Below the pieces are notes generated by a model that saw nothing but the letters and a program-made list of their open reading frames with translations, had not been told where the DNA came from and ran no database searches. A stretch of DNA of 64,000 bases from PALSA-1336 sp038203095 (GTDB lineage: Bacteria; Patescibacteriota; Doudnabacteria; UBA920): the NCBI GenBank assembly GCA_038203095.1, contig JBBREH010000002.1, positions 6,284 through 70,283 of the forward strand. Direction: 5' to 3'. The stretch's first letter is position 1, and the number at the start of each line of letters is the position of its first letter. The position numbers and the translations under genes were made by a program. Shown in pieces: positions 42,245 through 50,707 of this stretch.

Positions 42245-43945
42245 ATGAATCAATCTCAAAAACCTGTAACCTTAATAATTCTTGACGGCTGGGGATACCG
42301 CGAGGGCAAGGAGCATAACGCCATTTTGGAGGCGCAAACGCCGTTTTTTGACCATTTGTGGCAAAACTATCCCCACACCTTGCTTAACGCCAGCGAACAG
42401 CACGTGGGCTTGCCGGGAGGCACTATTGGCAACAGCGAAGTTGGCCATATGACTATGGGTGCGGGGCGGGTGATAGATACCGATTTGGTCAGAATATCAA
42501 AAGCAATGGAGTCCGGCGAATTTAACACCAACCCGGCTTTTGCCGCGCTTTTTGAACACGTAAAAAATAACCATTCAACTTTGCATGTAATGGGTTTGGT
42601 GAGTGATGGAGGGGTGCACAGCCACCGAGAACATTTGCACGGCTTTTTAACCGCGGCCAAAGAAGCGGGCATAGAAAAAGTTGCCATTCACGCTTTTACG
42701 GATGGGCGGGATGTGGCGCCGCAGAGCGGGGGGAAATATTTGCAGGATTTGGAAAAGGTTATTGCCAATTTGGGCATAGGCCACATTGCCACCGCCTCGG
42801 GCAGATATTTTGCCATGGACCGCGATAAAAATTGGCATCGCACCAAACTTGTGGAAGACGCGATTTTTGAGGGTATAGGCAAAATGTCCCTTGCAAATAA
42901 ACCGTCCGATGTTATTAAAGAGCTTTATAAAACAGGGGAGTTGGATGAGTTGCTTGAACCCCTAATTTTTTTGGACGACAAAGGCAAGGCTATGCCGGTC
43001 CAAAAAAATGACGGCATTTTCTTTTTTAATTTTAGAAGCGATAGACCTCGCCAGCTAACGCAAAAAATTGTCGAGCGCGCCAAAAAACATAACTTGTATT
43101 TCGTAACGCTAACGGAATACGATCCCGCGCTTGAAAGCGTAGTGGCGTTCCCGCCAAATAAAATAGAGACTACTTTAGCCGCGGAAATTAGCCAAGCCGG
43201 CCTGACTCAGTCCCATATTGCCGAAACCGAAAAATACGCGCACGTAACTTACTTTTTTAACGGCGGCAAACAGGAACCGCATAAAAATGAACATCACTTT
43301 TTAATAGAAAGCCGGCGCGACATAAAAACGCACGACGAAGCGCCGGAAATGCGCGCGAGAGAGATTGCCGATAAATCCATTGAACGGCTAAACGCCGGCG
43401 ACGACTTTCTGGTAATTAACTTTGCCAACGCCGATATGGTCGGACATACAGCTAATAAACCTGCAATTATTACTGCCGTAGAAACCGTGGACCGCGAGCT
43501 AAAGCGGGTTGTCGATGTTGTACTGGCCAAAGGCGGCATCGCCCTAATTACCGCCGACCACGGCAACGCCGAACTAAATTTTGATGCCTCAACCGGCCAC
43601 AAACACACCGCGCACACACTGAACCAAGTCCCGTTTATAATTGCTGAAAAAAGTGGAAAGTGGGTAGTGAGTAGTGAAAAGTCGAAAACCATCAGCGTGC
43701 CCCCTCCTCTCCCTACCGAAGGTCCGACGAAGTCCGCCTTAGGCGGACGAAGTTGGATGGGAGAGGACGTCGCCTCAGCGACAGGTGAGGGTGCAGTTTT
43801 CCCCTCCCTTGATGGGAGGGGCGAGGGGAGGGTGACTCTCAACTCTTCAAGAAGCTTAGCCGATATTGCCCCGACTACCCTAGCCCTAATGCAAATAAAA
43901 AAACCGTCCGCAATGACGGGGGAGAGTTTGATTGTTTCTGATTAA
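42245..43945 (+). CDS. gpmI: 2,3-bisphosphoglycerate-independent phosphoglycerate mutase
   Basis: Interconverts 3- and 2-phosphoglycerate in glycolysis using two metal ions. 566 aa, about 50 longer than usual. ILDGWGYRE, the catalytic-serine motif GNSEVGH, SDGGVHSHREHL, FTDGRDVAP, ASGRYFAMDRD, NFANADMVGHT and ADHGNAE are intact. The start at 42245 is preferred over a TTG at 42230. Between VPFIIAEKSGKW and LADIAPTTLALM a segment of about 50 residues (about 478-530) is encoded by palindromic repeats (43700-43832) inserted in frame near the C-terminus. Confidence 0.95.
   Translation: MNQSQKPVTLIILDGWGYREGKEHNAILEAQTPFFDHLWQNYPHTLLNASEQHVGLPGGTIGNSEVGHMTMGAGRVIDTDLVRISKAMESGEFNTNPAFAALFEHVKNNHSTLHVMGLVSDGGVHSHREHLHGFLTAAKEAGIEKVAIHAFTDGRDVAPQSGGKYLQDLEKVIANLGIGHIATASGRYFAMDRDKNWHRTKLVEDAIFEGIGKMSLANKPSDVIKELYKTGELDELLEPLIFLDDKGKAMPVQKNDGIFFFNFRSDRPRQLTQKIVERAKKHNLYFVTLTEYDPALESVVAFPPNKIETTLAAEISQAGLTQSHIAETEKYAHVTYFFNGGKQEPHKNEHHFLIESRRDIKTHDEAPEMRAREIADKSIERLNAGDDFLVINFANADMVGHTANKPAIITAVETVDRELKRVVDVVLAKGGIALITADHGNAELNFDASTGHKHTAHTLNQVPFIIAEKSGKWVVSSEKSKTISVPPPLPTEGPTKSALGGRSWMGEDVASATGEGAVFPSLDGRGEGRVTLNSSRSLADIAPTTLALMQIKKPSAMTGESLIVSD
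43700..43832. repeat. In-frame palindromic repeat inside gpmI
   Basis: Contains CCCCTCCTCTCCCTACC, the TCCGCCTTAGGCGGA hairpin (43733-43747), GTCGCCTCAGCGAC and CCCCTCCCTTGATGGGAGGGG. It encodes PTEGPTKSALGGRSW... and leaves the frame intact. Similar CCCCTCCC/GGGAGGGG units occur in fmt and upstream of the HU gene (52105-52155). Confidence 0.7.
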
Positions 43946-43966
43946 CTACCCAAGCTGCCATTTCGA

Positions 43967-44033
43967 CCACGAGTGCATCCGAGAGGGAGAAATCTATTAT
44001 TTACAGATATCTCCTCGACTGCACTCGTAGAGA
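43967..44033. repeat. TTTCGACCACGAGTGCA hairpin repeat
   Basis: CGAGTGCA ... TGCACTCG arms with GAGAAATCT/AGATATCTC pairing inside form a long hairpin after gpmI. It resembles widespread intergenic repeats containing GGAGAAATCT. It could serve as a transcription end for gpmI. The gap 43946-44251 otherwise holds the minus-strand terminator and hairpin listed next. Confidence 0.6.
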
Positions 44034-44040
44034 TGTAAAC

Positions 44041-44069
44041 AAAAAAGAAGCCACAAGCATATTGGCTTC
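44041..44069 (-). terminator. Terminator on the minus strand
   Basis: GAAGCC (44069-44064 on minus) and GGCTTC (44052-44047) followed by TTTTTT. It ends the transcript of the small gene at 44252-44566. Confidence 0.75.
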
Positions 44070-44090
44070 CGAAATTTTAAATTGTTTACC

Positions 44091-44162
44091 GCGGAACCCA
44101 ACAAATCTTTGTTAGTCGACCGGTTGGTCAATTTCACTTAAGAATTGTTGTTGTTCCGCGGC
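44091..44162 (-). other. CCGCGGAAC hairpin in the 3' region of the small minus-strand gene
   Basis: CCGCGGAACAACAACAA and TTTGTTGGGTTCCGCGG can form a stem of about 15 bp around a 40-nt loop with GACCAACCGGTC-type pairing. It lies between the stop of the 44252-44566 gene and its terminator, so it is a structured 3' untranslated region or a separate small RNA. Confidence 0.45.
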
Positions 44163-44251
44163 CCAGATTTAACCTGGAAAATGATTCGCTGCTAGCTAAA
44201 TTTTTACGTATAGCGCTGTGATACGCAAACTTTTTTACTGGCAGGAATTGC

Positions 44252-44566
44252 CTAAGGCAGGCTACTGAAGCCTGTGAACCCCAAGATGTCCGGTCGTAAG
44301 ACCGGTGCGGTCGCCTGCCCTACTGGGACAGGCAATACATCTGAGATTGCTGGTGGCGCTGGATCCCCGGCCAAGTCGCCGGGGAGGACAAGGTTTTTGG
44401 CCCAGTCTAAGGGCAACGGCCCCTCGGGCGGGCCCCTCCTAATTTTTGCCTCCGCTAGATCGGCGGCTGTTTTTTCTGTGAGGGTCACCAGCTGGCAACC
44501 TGCTGATTCCAGCGGCTTGCGCTGGTCCCAAGGACGCACAACCGTCCTTTCTTTTCTATTGGACAT
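44252..44566 (-). CDS. Small GC-rich gene of unknown function
   Basis: 104 aa (MSNRKERTVVRPWDQRKPLESAGCQLVTLTEKTAADLAEAKIRRG...). The ATG at 44566 has one of the best Shine-Dalgarno sequences in the window (GCAGGAGGTAAA). The gene is clearly richer in GC than its neighbours, and the protein is Pro/Ala/Arg-rich, probably mostly disordered. An overlapping plus-strand frame exists but lacks a ribosome binding site. The composition suggests a recent arrival or strong expression. Not recognised. Confidence 0.6.
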   Translation of the reverse strand: MSNRKERTVVRPWDQRKPLESAGCQLVTLTEKTAADLAEAKIRRGPPEGPLPLDWAKNLVLPGDLAGDPAPPAISDVLPVPVGQATAPVLRPDILGFTGFSSLP

Positions 44567-44689
44567 TTTACCTCCTGCAGGCTTAGATTTGGAATAAATA
44601 GTAACATACATTGAATAAAAAAGAAATAGCAAAAGCCTCTTTTTTTTTATGCCAAAATTCCCTATAATACAACTACAAATGGGAACAGT

Positions 44690-44819
44690 AACATACCACA
44701 AATGACTACGAATCCTTTTTTGCGGAGTTGGGTGGTGGAATAATAAATTTGTAGTCATTTGTAGTCATTTGTAGTGTGTTAATAAATTTTGTAATTTTTT
44801 GTAGTGTAGTATTCGTAGT
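44690..44819. repeat. TTTGTAGTCA tandem repeats before the ABC exporter gene
   Basis: ATACCACAAATGACTACGAAT (44693 on) is followed about 40 nt later by several TTTGTAGTCATTTGTAGT units, its rough inverse. Related ACAAATCTACAAATGACTAC units lie upstream of fmt (56744-56785). Confidence 0.6.
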
Positions 44820-46571
44820 ATGGAAAGCTTAACCCTAAAAACCCTCAAAATCTACTGGCAACATAGCGCTAAATATAAGGGCTATGTTTTTGGCATTGTG
44901 GGACTGTTATTTTTGCACATATTGGGTGAAACATCGGGGCCATTTTTGTATAAGCAGTTTATAAATAATTTGGCGGCTTATGACTTTAGCCGTTACAATA
45001 AACTAATTGGCATTTTAATTTTAATTTTATTGGCGCGCAGTTTACGCACTTACGCTTTTAGAGCCAAAGACTTTGTCACCAACTTTTTTGAGCCACGCGT
45101 AATGGCCGACTTAAGCAACACCTGCTTTAACTATATGCATCAAAACGGTTACTCGTTTTTTTCCGGCAGCTTTGTGGGCAGTTTGGTCAACAAAGTCAAA
45201 AAAATGGAACGTGGCTTTGAAATGGTCACAGATAGAATTGTAGATGACTTTTTGCGTAGCTTTCTTTCCATTGCTTTTGCCGTCAGCATTTTGTCCTTTA
45301 CCCACTGGACGCTGTCTTTAGCCCTACTTATTTGGTGCGTAGTGTATATGGTTATTATTTACTATTTTTCCCTGTACAAATTAAAATACGATTTAAAAAA
45401 ATCTGAACTCGATACCAAAATTGTCGCCCAGCTGGCCGACACAATTACCAACAACACCAACATCAAACTTTTTGCCGGCCTTACCAAAGAACAGAAAGTT
45501 TTTGAGGGAATTACCGAGGATCATTTTGCCATTAGAAGATTCTCCTGGAACCTGATGACGTATTTAGAATTGATTCAAGCTACTTTAATGTTGGCAATGG
45601 AAGGGTTAATGATGTATTTGGCCTTGCAATACTGGAAAGCCGGGCGCTTGAGCATTGGCGACTTTACGCTTATTCAGCTATATATGATAAATATTTTCGA
45701 CAAGCTTTGGGGTATGGGCAAACAGGTCCGCTCCTTTTACGAAGCACTGGCCGATGCAAATGAAATGACGGAAATATTACTTACGCCGCACGAAGTAAAC
45801 GACTCGCCAAACGCTAAGGCGCTAAAAGTAAGTGGCGGAAAAATAGAATTTAAAGCTGTAAATTTTGACTACCACACTAAAGCCAGCGTGCTAAAAAACT
45901 TTAATTTATCTATTGAACCCGGACAAAGAATGGCGCTAATCGGCCCCTCCGGTGGCGGAAAATCCACCATCATAAAATTGCTTTTACGCTTTCATGACAT
46001 TCAGAATGGCGGAATATTTATTGACGATCAAAACATTGCCCAAGTTACACAGGACTCTTTGCGCACGGCTTTAAGCCTGGTGCCACAAGATCCAATTTTA
46101 TTTCACCGAACATTAATGGAGAACATCCGTTATGGAAAACCCAAGGCTACCGATAATGAGGTGATTGCAGCCGCTAAAGCCGCGCACGCGCACGAATTTA
46201 TTACGCGCTCTCAGCATGGCTACAATACCTTTGTAGGGGAGCGGGGGATTAAGCTTAGCGGCGGAGAGCGTCAGCGCGTTGCCATTGCCAGAGCAATTCT
46301 AAAAAACGCGCCAATATTAATTTTGGACGAAGCCACATCCAGCTTAGACAGTGAAAGTGAACAGTTAATCCAGCAAGCGCTCAAAAACCTAATGACAAAT
46401 AAAACTGTCATAGTAATTGCCCACCGCCTCTCCACAATTATGCAAATGGACCAAATAATTGTTCTGGAAAACGGGAAAATAGTAGAGGAAGGCAAGCATA
46501 AAGAACTTCTAAAAATGAAACAAGGCACCTACCAAAAATTGTGGCAAATTCAGGCCGGAGGTTTTGCGTAA
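44820..46571 (+). CDS. ABC exporter (MsbA/MDR-type, fused permease and ATPase)
   Basis: 583 aa half-transporter, expected to act as a homodimer. Six-helix transmembrane domain (about 1-310), then an ATPase: Walker A GPSGGGKST, Q-loop LVPQDPILFH, signature LSGGERQRVAIARAIL, Walker B ILILDEATSSLD and H-loop IAHRLST. Family members export lipids, peptides or drugs; substrate unknown. An intact DedA gene follows after a broken small gene. Confidence 0.92.
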   Translation: MESLTLKTLKIYWQHSAKYKGYVFGIVGLLFLHILGETSGPFLYKQFINNLAAYDFSRYNKLIGILILILLARSLRTYAFRAKDFVTNFFEPRVMADLSNTCFNYMHQNGYSFFSGSFVGSLVNKVKKMERGFEMVTDRIVDDFLRSFLSIAFAVSILSFTHWTLSLALLIWCVVYMVIIYYFSLYKLKYDLKKSELDTKIVAQLADTITNNTNIKLFAGLTKEQKVFEGITEDHFAIRRFSWNLMTYLELIQATLMLAMEGLMMYLALQYWKAGRLSIGDFTLIQLYMINIFDKLWGMGKQVRSFYEALADANEMTEILLTPHEVNDSPNAKALKVSGGKIEFKAVNFDYHTKASVLKNFNLSIEPGQRMALIGPSGGGKSTIIKLLLRFHDIQNGGIFIDDQNIAQVTQDSLRTALSLVPQDPILFHRTLMENIRYGKPKATDNEVIAAAKAAHAHEFITRSQHGYNTFVGERGIKLSGGERQRVAIARAILKNAPILILDEATSSLDSESEQLIQQALKNLMTNKTVIVIAHRLSTIMQMDQIIVLENGKIVEEGKHKELLKMKQGTYQKLWQIQAGGFA

Positions 46572-46652
46572 AACCAAAAGTCTTGAGCCTGTCGAAAGGA
46601 AGGGAAATTCTCTCCAATTGAAAGCAATCGAATTGATAATTATTATAAAATT

Positions 46653-47210
46653 ATGGGAGAACCAAGAGAAAACCAATTTGGCCTAATTGAAGGAAAACAC
46701 AAAAGGCTGCACGATATTCAAGTGGAGTTAATTCAACGTACTAATTCAGCTATTGAACATTTGAAAAGCGCCCAAAAAGTAATCGAAGCGTTTAAACTCG
46801 ATGCCAAAAGCGAAAAAATAATTTCCTTTGACAGAGGAGTCAAAAAAAATCAAAGAGAGTGGTTCAAATTTATAGAACATTCTTCTATAAATCAAGACCT
46901 GGTTTTGGCAGGCCAAGATGCATTTGAGATTTACACAATCCTTTAAGGACCCAAATATTCGCAAAACTTTAGCGATACGGCCAACTTAATAATCCATGGT
47001 GAATTAGGCGAACTGGGTGTAAAAATTTAGGAAACAATATCTGACTTAACTGATTTTTCTCGTTATTTTCGGCCTGAGGTGCGAGCACGCCTTTTTGAGT
47101 CCCAAGAGATTGCCGTAAATATTTTTGTAAAGACAATTTATCGTTTGGAATCTTTAGTAGAACAAATTACAGACGCGCCGCCCGGTCCAAAAATACCAAC
47201 ACAAGAATAA
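46653..47210 (+). pseudogene. Small unknown gene interrupted by two in-frame stops
   Basis: One frame runs 185 codons with two internal stops, TAA at 46944-46946 and TAG at 47028-47030. All three segments look coding: MGEPRENQFGLIEGKHKRLHDIQVELIQRTN...DAFEIYTIL, then GPKYSQNFSDTANLIIHGELGELGVKI, then ETISDLTDFSRYFRPEVRARLFESQEIAVNIFVKTIYRLESLVEQI... The product would be a helical cytoplasmic protein of unknown function. Both stops are one C-to-T change away from Gln codons. The frame ends 5 nt before the DedA gene, as expected for a former operon partner. Confidence 0.7.
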
Positions 47211-47215
47211 AAGCT

Positions 47216-47935
47216 ATGAACTTGAAAAATATTTTAAAAGCTTTATCAATCCCGTTTACCATTCTAGCGCTTAGCTTAGGCTACCAGCTGCTTTGGAATT
47301 ATTTGCGATGGCCCAAGGGCGATGATTTAATTGCGCTTATTATCGACTTTTTTAACCACTATGGCTTGTGGGTAGTTTTTATTTCCAGCATCCTGGAAAG
47401 CGCGCTTTTGGTGGGCAATTTTTTTCCCGGTGGCGCTGTAATTTTTTTAAGTGTAATTGCGGCAGGCCACAATTTCCCAAGAATTTTGTTAACGGTGTCA
47501 ATAGTATGCGTTGGTTTTTTTATTGGCTACGCCATAGACTATACATTAGGCAAATACGGTTGGCACAAGCTCCTGCTTAAATTTGGTCTAAACGAACAAA
47601 TTGAAAAAGCCAAAGCCAAACTAATTAAGCACAGCTTTAACGCCATTTTCTTAAGCTACTGGGAAGTTAATTTGGCATCTATAACAGCAACCTCCGCCGG
47701 AATTTTAAAAATGGATATAAAAAAGTTTTTCCGAGAGTCTACAATAGCGCTAATTTTGTGGAATATTTTTTGGACAATCTTGGTTGTTTCCTTAGGCAAA
47801 AAAGCATTGGACTTAATTACCAATTTAATTTTCGTCATTCCGATAATTGTGGTTTGGATTTTGGTGATTTTAATAAGAATGCATATGCAGCATAAAAAAC
47901 TTAAAAATTTGACAAAAACTGCAAATAAGAGCTAG
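47216..47935 (+). CDS. DedA-family membrane protein
   Basis: 239 aa. NHYGLWVVFISSILESALLVGNFFPGGAVIFLSVIAAG, then VGFFIGYAIDYTLGKYGWHKLLLKFG is the DedA/SNARE-associated pattern, with an N-terminal extra helix and two C-terminal helices. DedA relatives recycle undecaprenyl phosphate or move phospholipids across the membrane. The usual Arg of the third motif is replaced (LSYWEVNLASITATSAGILKM), so activity may differ. Confidence 0.82.
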   Translation: MNLKNILKALSIPFTILALSLGYQLLWNYLRWPKGDDLIALIIDFFNHYGLWVVFISSILESALLVGNFFPGGAVIFLSVIAAGHNFPRILLTVSIVCVGFFIGYAIDYTLGKYGWHKLLLKFGLNEQIEKAKAKLIKHSFNAIFLSYWEVNLASITATSAGILKMDIKKFFRESTIALILWNIFWTILVVSLGKKALDLITNLIFVIPIIVVWILVILIRMHMQHKKLKNLTKTANKS

Positions 47936-47986
47936 CTTATATCTAGCTGCGATGATTAAATTTATCTTAAATTAACATAAATTCCT

Positions 47987-48238
47987 ATGTCTGATATTAC
48001 AATACAAGCTATTGCTAAAACTGTGGAAGAGGTTATTAAACAAGAACTTGATCCAATTAAGACCAGGTTGGGTAACATAGAAAAAACTCAAAGTGCCCAC
48101 ACTGCCTCACTCGAACAGCTAGTGACTTAAAAACAAAACCGGACGGACGACAAAGTTGTTACCGCTCACCGTTTTGACAGACTGGAAAAATGGGCAATAA
48201 AAGTTGGTGAAAAGATTGGTCCGAAACTGGAATTTTAA
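47987..48238 (+). pseudogene. Small coiled-coil gene interrupted by an in-frame TAA
   Basis: The frame encodes MSDITIQAIAKTVEEVIKQELDPIKTRLGNIEKTQSAHTASLEQLVT, then TAA (48128-48130), then KQNRTDDKVVTAHRFDRLEKWAIKVGEKIGPKLEF to TAA 48236-48238. The heptad spacing runs across the stop and the end (LEKWA-x-VGEKIG) resembles the tail of small CPR coiled-coil proteins. The stop is one change away from CAA (Gln). A clear terminator follows at 48266, so the transcript is still bounded as for the full gene. Confidence 0.7.
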
Positions 48239-48265
48239 TTTTACATCTATATAAAACCGCTATTT

Positions 48266-48301
48266 AAAAAGGACTTCGTGCTTTGGCCGAAAGTCCTTTT
48301 T
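48266..48301 (+). terminator. Terminator before rarA
   Basis: AAAAAGGACTT (48266-48276) pairs with AAGTCCTTTTT (48291-48301). Its last T bases are the start of the next -35 box. Confidence 0.8.
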
Positions 48302-48327
48302 GAAAAATGTTCTTTTCCTGCTAAAAT
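48300..48327 (+). promoter_or_regulatory. Promoter of rarA, leaderless type
   Basis: TTGAAA (48300-48305), 16-nt spacer, TAAAAT (48322-48327); the ATG follows after 6 nt. Confidence 0.55.
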
Positions 48328-48333
48328 TTCATT

Positions 48334-49611
48334 ATGGAACCACTAGCCAATAAAATCCGCCCAACATCGCTAAACGAATTTGTCGGGCAACAACATTTGG
48401 TGGGGGAAGGCAAACCTTTAAGACAGGCGATGGAAAATCGTCATCTTTTTTCTTTTATTTTATGGGGACCACCCGGGGTGGGCAAGACCACGCTGGCGCG
48501 GATTTACGCTAACGCCATGGGCGCGGATTACTTTGAACTGTCCGCTGTGTCCGCGGGCAAAGACGATATTAGAAAAATAATTTCAAATGACGCCCTGCCG
48601 GCTGGCGAAGAAATACCAAAAAAGAAACCAAAAGTAATATCGGCATATAATTTACCAAATGCGCTTTCATTGGATAGATTTAAAGAGTCAATTAATAAGT
48701 TAAATTCGGACCAAGACAAACAGCCGATAAATCGGCTAACTACAGACGGGGGCAAACCAAAAATTTTATTTTTAGACGAAATCCACCGTTTTAACAAAGC
48801 TCAGCAGGACTTTTTGCTTCCGTATGTGGAAACGGGAAAACTGACTCTCATCGGCGCCACCACAGAGAATCCGTCATTTGAAGTTATTTCCGCTTTGCTT
48901 TCGCGCTGCCGGGTATTTGTACTCAATGAATTAACAGCGGAAGAAATGCGCGCAGTAATCAGTCAAACTAAAATCGAGATGGCTGATGATGCAAAAGAGT
49001 GGCTAATTGCCATGGCCAATGGCGACGCGCGCGCGGCCATAACCATGCTGGAAAACACCTTAAGTTTGTACCGCCAAATTACGGTTGAAAATTTAAAAAA
49101 CGCACTCCAATCCAAACACCTGCGCTACGATAAAAAGGGCGAGGAACATTACAATATTATTTCAGCTTTTATAAAATCGATGAGAGCTTCACAGCCCGAC
49201 GCGGCGCTCTACTATTTAGCCAGAATGGTGGAAGCGGGGGAGGATCCAAAATTCATTGCCCGTAGGATGGTGGTGTTTGCCAGCGAAGATGTCGGCCTTG
49301 CCCAGCCAACCGCCTTGGTTGTTGCCAATGCCGTGTTTGAAGCCTGTCAAAAAATTGGCTACCCTGAATGCGCTATCAATCTTGCCCACGGTGCAGCATA
49401 TCTCTCACAGTCTAAAAAAGACCGCTCCGTCTACAACGCCTTACGGTCTGCCCAGGCAGATGTAGAGGCGCTCGGCAATTTACCCACCCCTCTTAAACTG
49501 CGAAACGCACCCACCAAATTAATGAAAAGTCTCGGCTATGGTGAGGGTTACGAAAAATATGATAATAATGATTATTTTCCCGAGGAGTTAAAAGGAAAAA
49601 AATATTTGTGA
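48334..49611 (+). CDS. rarA: Replication-associated recombination protein A (AAA+ ATPase)
   Basis: RarA/MgsA acts at stalled replication forks and is related to clamp-loader ATPases. 425 aa. Walker A GPPGVGKTT, Walker B LFLDEIHRFNKAQQD, sensor 1 GATTENPSFEV, Arg finger SRCRVF, and a C-terminal oligomerisation domain (HYNIISAFIKSMRASQPDAALYYLARMVEAGEDP). Between the first helix after Walker A and Walker B there is an extra segment of about 55 residues (about 88-145) that includes a GCCGATAAATCGGC half of the 52-bp repeat family (48724-48737), encoding KQPINRLTT. Confidence 0.95.
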   Translation: MEPLANKIRPTSLNEFVGQQHLVGEGKPLRQAMENRHLFSFILWGPPGVGKTTLARIYANAMGADYFELSAVSAGKDDIRKIISNDALPAGEEIPKKKPKVISAYNLPNALSLDRFKESINKLNSDQDKQPINRLTTDGGKPKILFLDEIHRFNKAQQDFLLPYVETGKLTLIGATTENPSFEVISALLSRCRVFVLNELTAEEMRAVISQTKIEMADDAKEWLIAMANGDARAAITMLENTLSLYRQITVENLKNALQSKHLRYDKKGEEHYNIISAFIKSMRASQPDAALYYLARMVEAGEDPKFIARRMVVFASEDVGLAQPTALVVANAVFEACQKIGYPECAINLAHGAAYLSQSKKDRSVYNALRSAQADVEALGNLPTPLKLRNAPTKLMKSLGYGEGYEKYDNNDYFPEELKGKKYL

Positions 49612-49617
49612 TATAAT

Positions 49618-49777
49618 AGACTTGTTGCTTAATAATTTTTCGCCCAAAATGTGTCCTTTCGCCAAAACCTTGTTAAAAATTTTTTCGCTTAACTTAGGTT
49701 AAACATCAAAATTTTTAGCTGCGGCCTTGTCAGAAATAACACATTTTAGATCAAAAAAGTTATTTAACAACAAGTCT
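49618..49777. mobile_element. MITE-like element, AGACTTGTTG family, copy C
   Basis: 160 bp between rarA and the TerC gene. Terminal inverted repeats AGACTTGTTGCTTAATAA and TTATTTAACAACAAGTCT with TA outside on both ends. The interior contains TCGCTTAACTTAGGTTAAAC. It matches copy D (53303-53462, also 160 bp) in inverse orientation. Its right end lies 9 nt before the TerC start, so the element must also carry that gene's promoter or be read through. Confidence 0.75.
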
Positions 49778-49786
49778 AATTTATTC

Positions 49787-50707
49787 ATGTCGTTTTTTCC
49801 TCTTATTCTTACAATATTAGGCCTTGGTTTGTTTGAAACCGTGTCGTCTGTAGACAATGCGGTAATTAACGCCGAGGTTTTAGGCACTATGGGCCCCAAA
49901 GCCAGGCGCTGGTTTACCGTTTGGGGCATGCTTTTTGCTGTCTTTGCCGTACGAGGACTTTTACCCTGGCTAATAGTTTGGCTAGCAACCCCCGGCCTTG
50001 GTCCCATAACCGCAATTACCGCTTCATTTTCATCTAATCCTGAAGTATTAACTGCCGTAGAAAAAGCCGCGCCTTTTTTGCTAATGGCCGGTGGAGTATT
50101 TTTAATTTTTTTGTTTCTGCACTGGTTATTTTTGGAACCCAAAAATTTTGGCATAAGCGGTGAAAAATTTTTTTACCGTCAGGGCGTCTGGTTTTACGCC
50201 GTGGTATCATTGGCGCTTTCTGTAATAGTTTGGCAGTCTCTTAAAATAGATGCTTATTTAGCTTTTGCCGCTGTGGTTGGGTCAACAACATTTTTTATTA
50301 CCCACGGATTTAAGGAAAATGCCGCTTCTCAGGAAAAAACTTTAATGCGTACGGGGTTATCTGACTTAAGCAAAGTTTTTTATTTAGAAGTGATTGATGC
50401 GACATTCTCCATAGACGGCGTACTAGGCGCCTTTGCTTTTACTCTTTCTGTTCCTCTAATTTTATTGGGCAATAGCTTGGGAGCACTGCTCGTTCGCCAG
50501 TTAACTATTAGCAATATAGATACTATAAAAAAATATGCCTACTTAAAAAACGGCGCTATGTACTCTATTTTATTTCTAGGCTTAATTATGCTTGCGGACG
50601 GATTTGGACACCACATACCTCAATGGCTATCGCCCGTGATTACCTTTACCATTATTAGCTATTTTTTTATTAAATCTAAAGCTCAATTAAAAAATGAGCC
50701 TGCTTGA
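49787..50707 (+). CDS. TerC/DUF475-family membrane protein
   Basis: 306 aa from the ATG at 49787 (MSFFPLILTILGLGLFETVSSVDNAVINAEVLGTM); the upstream in-frame part lies in the MITE. About eight helices. The acidic motif ETVSSVDNAVINAEVL and the matching second half EVIDATFSIDGVLGAFAF are the metal-ion hallmark of the TerC superfamily, here of the DUF475 type (ARRWFTVWGMLFAVFAVRGLLPWLIVW). May export manganese or other cations. It ends with TGA and overlaps queA by 14 nt. Confidence 0.85.
   Translation: MSFFPLILTILGLGLFETVSSVDNAVINAEVLGTMGPKARRWFTVWGMLFAVFAVRGLLPWLIVWLATPGLGPITAITASFSSNPEVLTAVEKAAPFLLMAGGVFLIFLFLHWLFLEPKNFGISGEKFFYRQGVWFYAVVSLALSVIVWQSLKIDAYLAFAAVVGSTTFFITHGFKENAASQEKTLMRTGLSDLSKVFYLEVIDATFSIDGVLGAFAFTLSVPLILLGNSLGALLVRQLTISNIDTIKKYAYLKNGAMYSILFLGLIMLADGFGHHIPQWLSPVITFTIISYFFIKSKAQLKNEPA

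Noticed and set aside
44274..44597. Plus-strand reading frame of 107 codons opposite the GC-rich small gene
   Set aside because: It has no ribosome binding site, and its length is explained by the GC-rich composition. The minus-strand frame has an excellent Shine-Dalgarno sequence.
46653..46946. A complete 97-aa gene ending at 46946
   Set aside because: The same frame continues with coding-like sequence to 47210, directly before dedA, so the short form is more likely a truncation.
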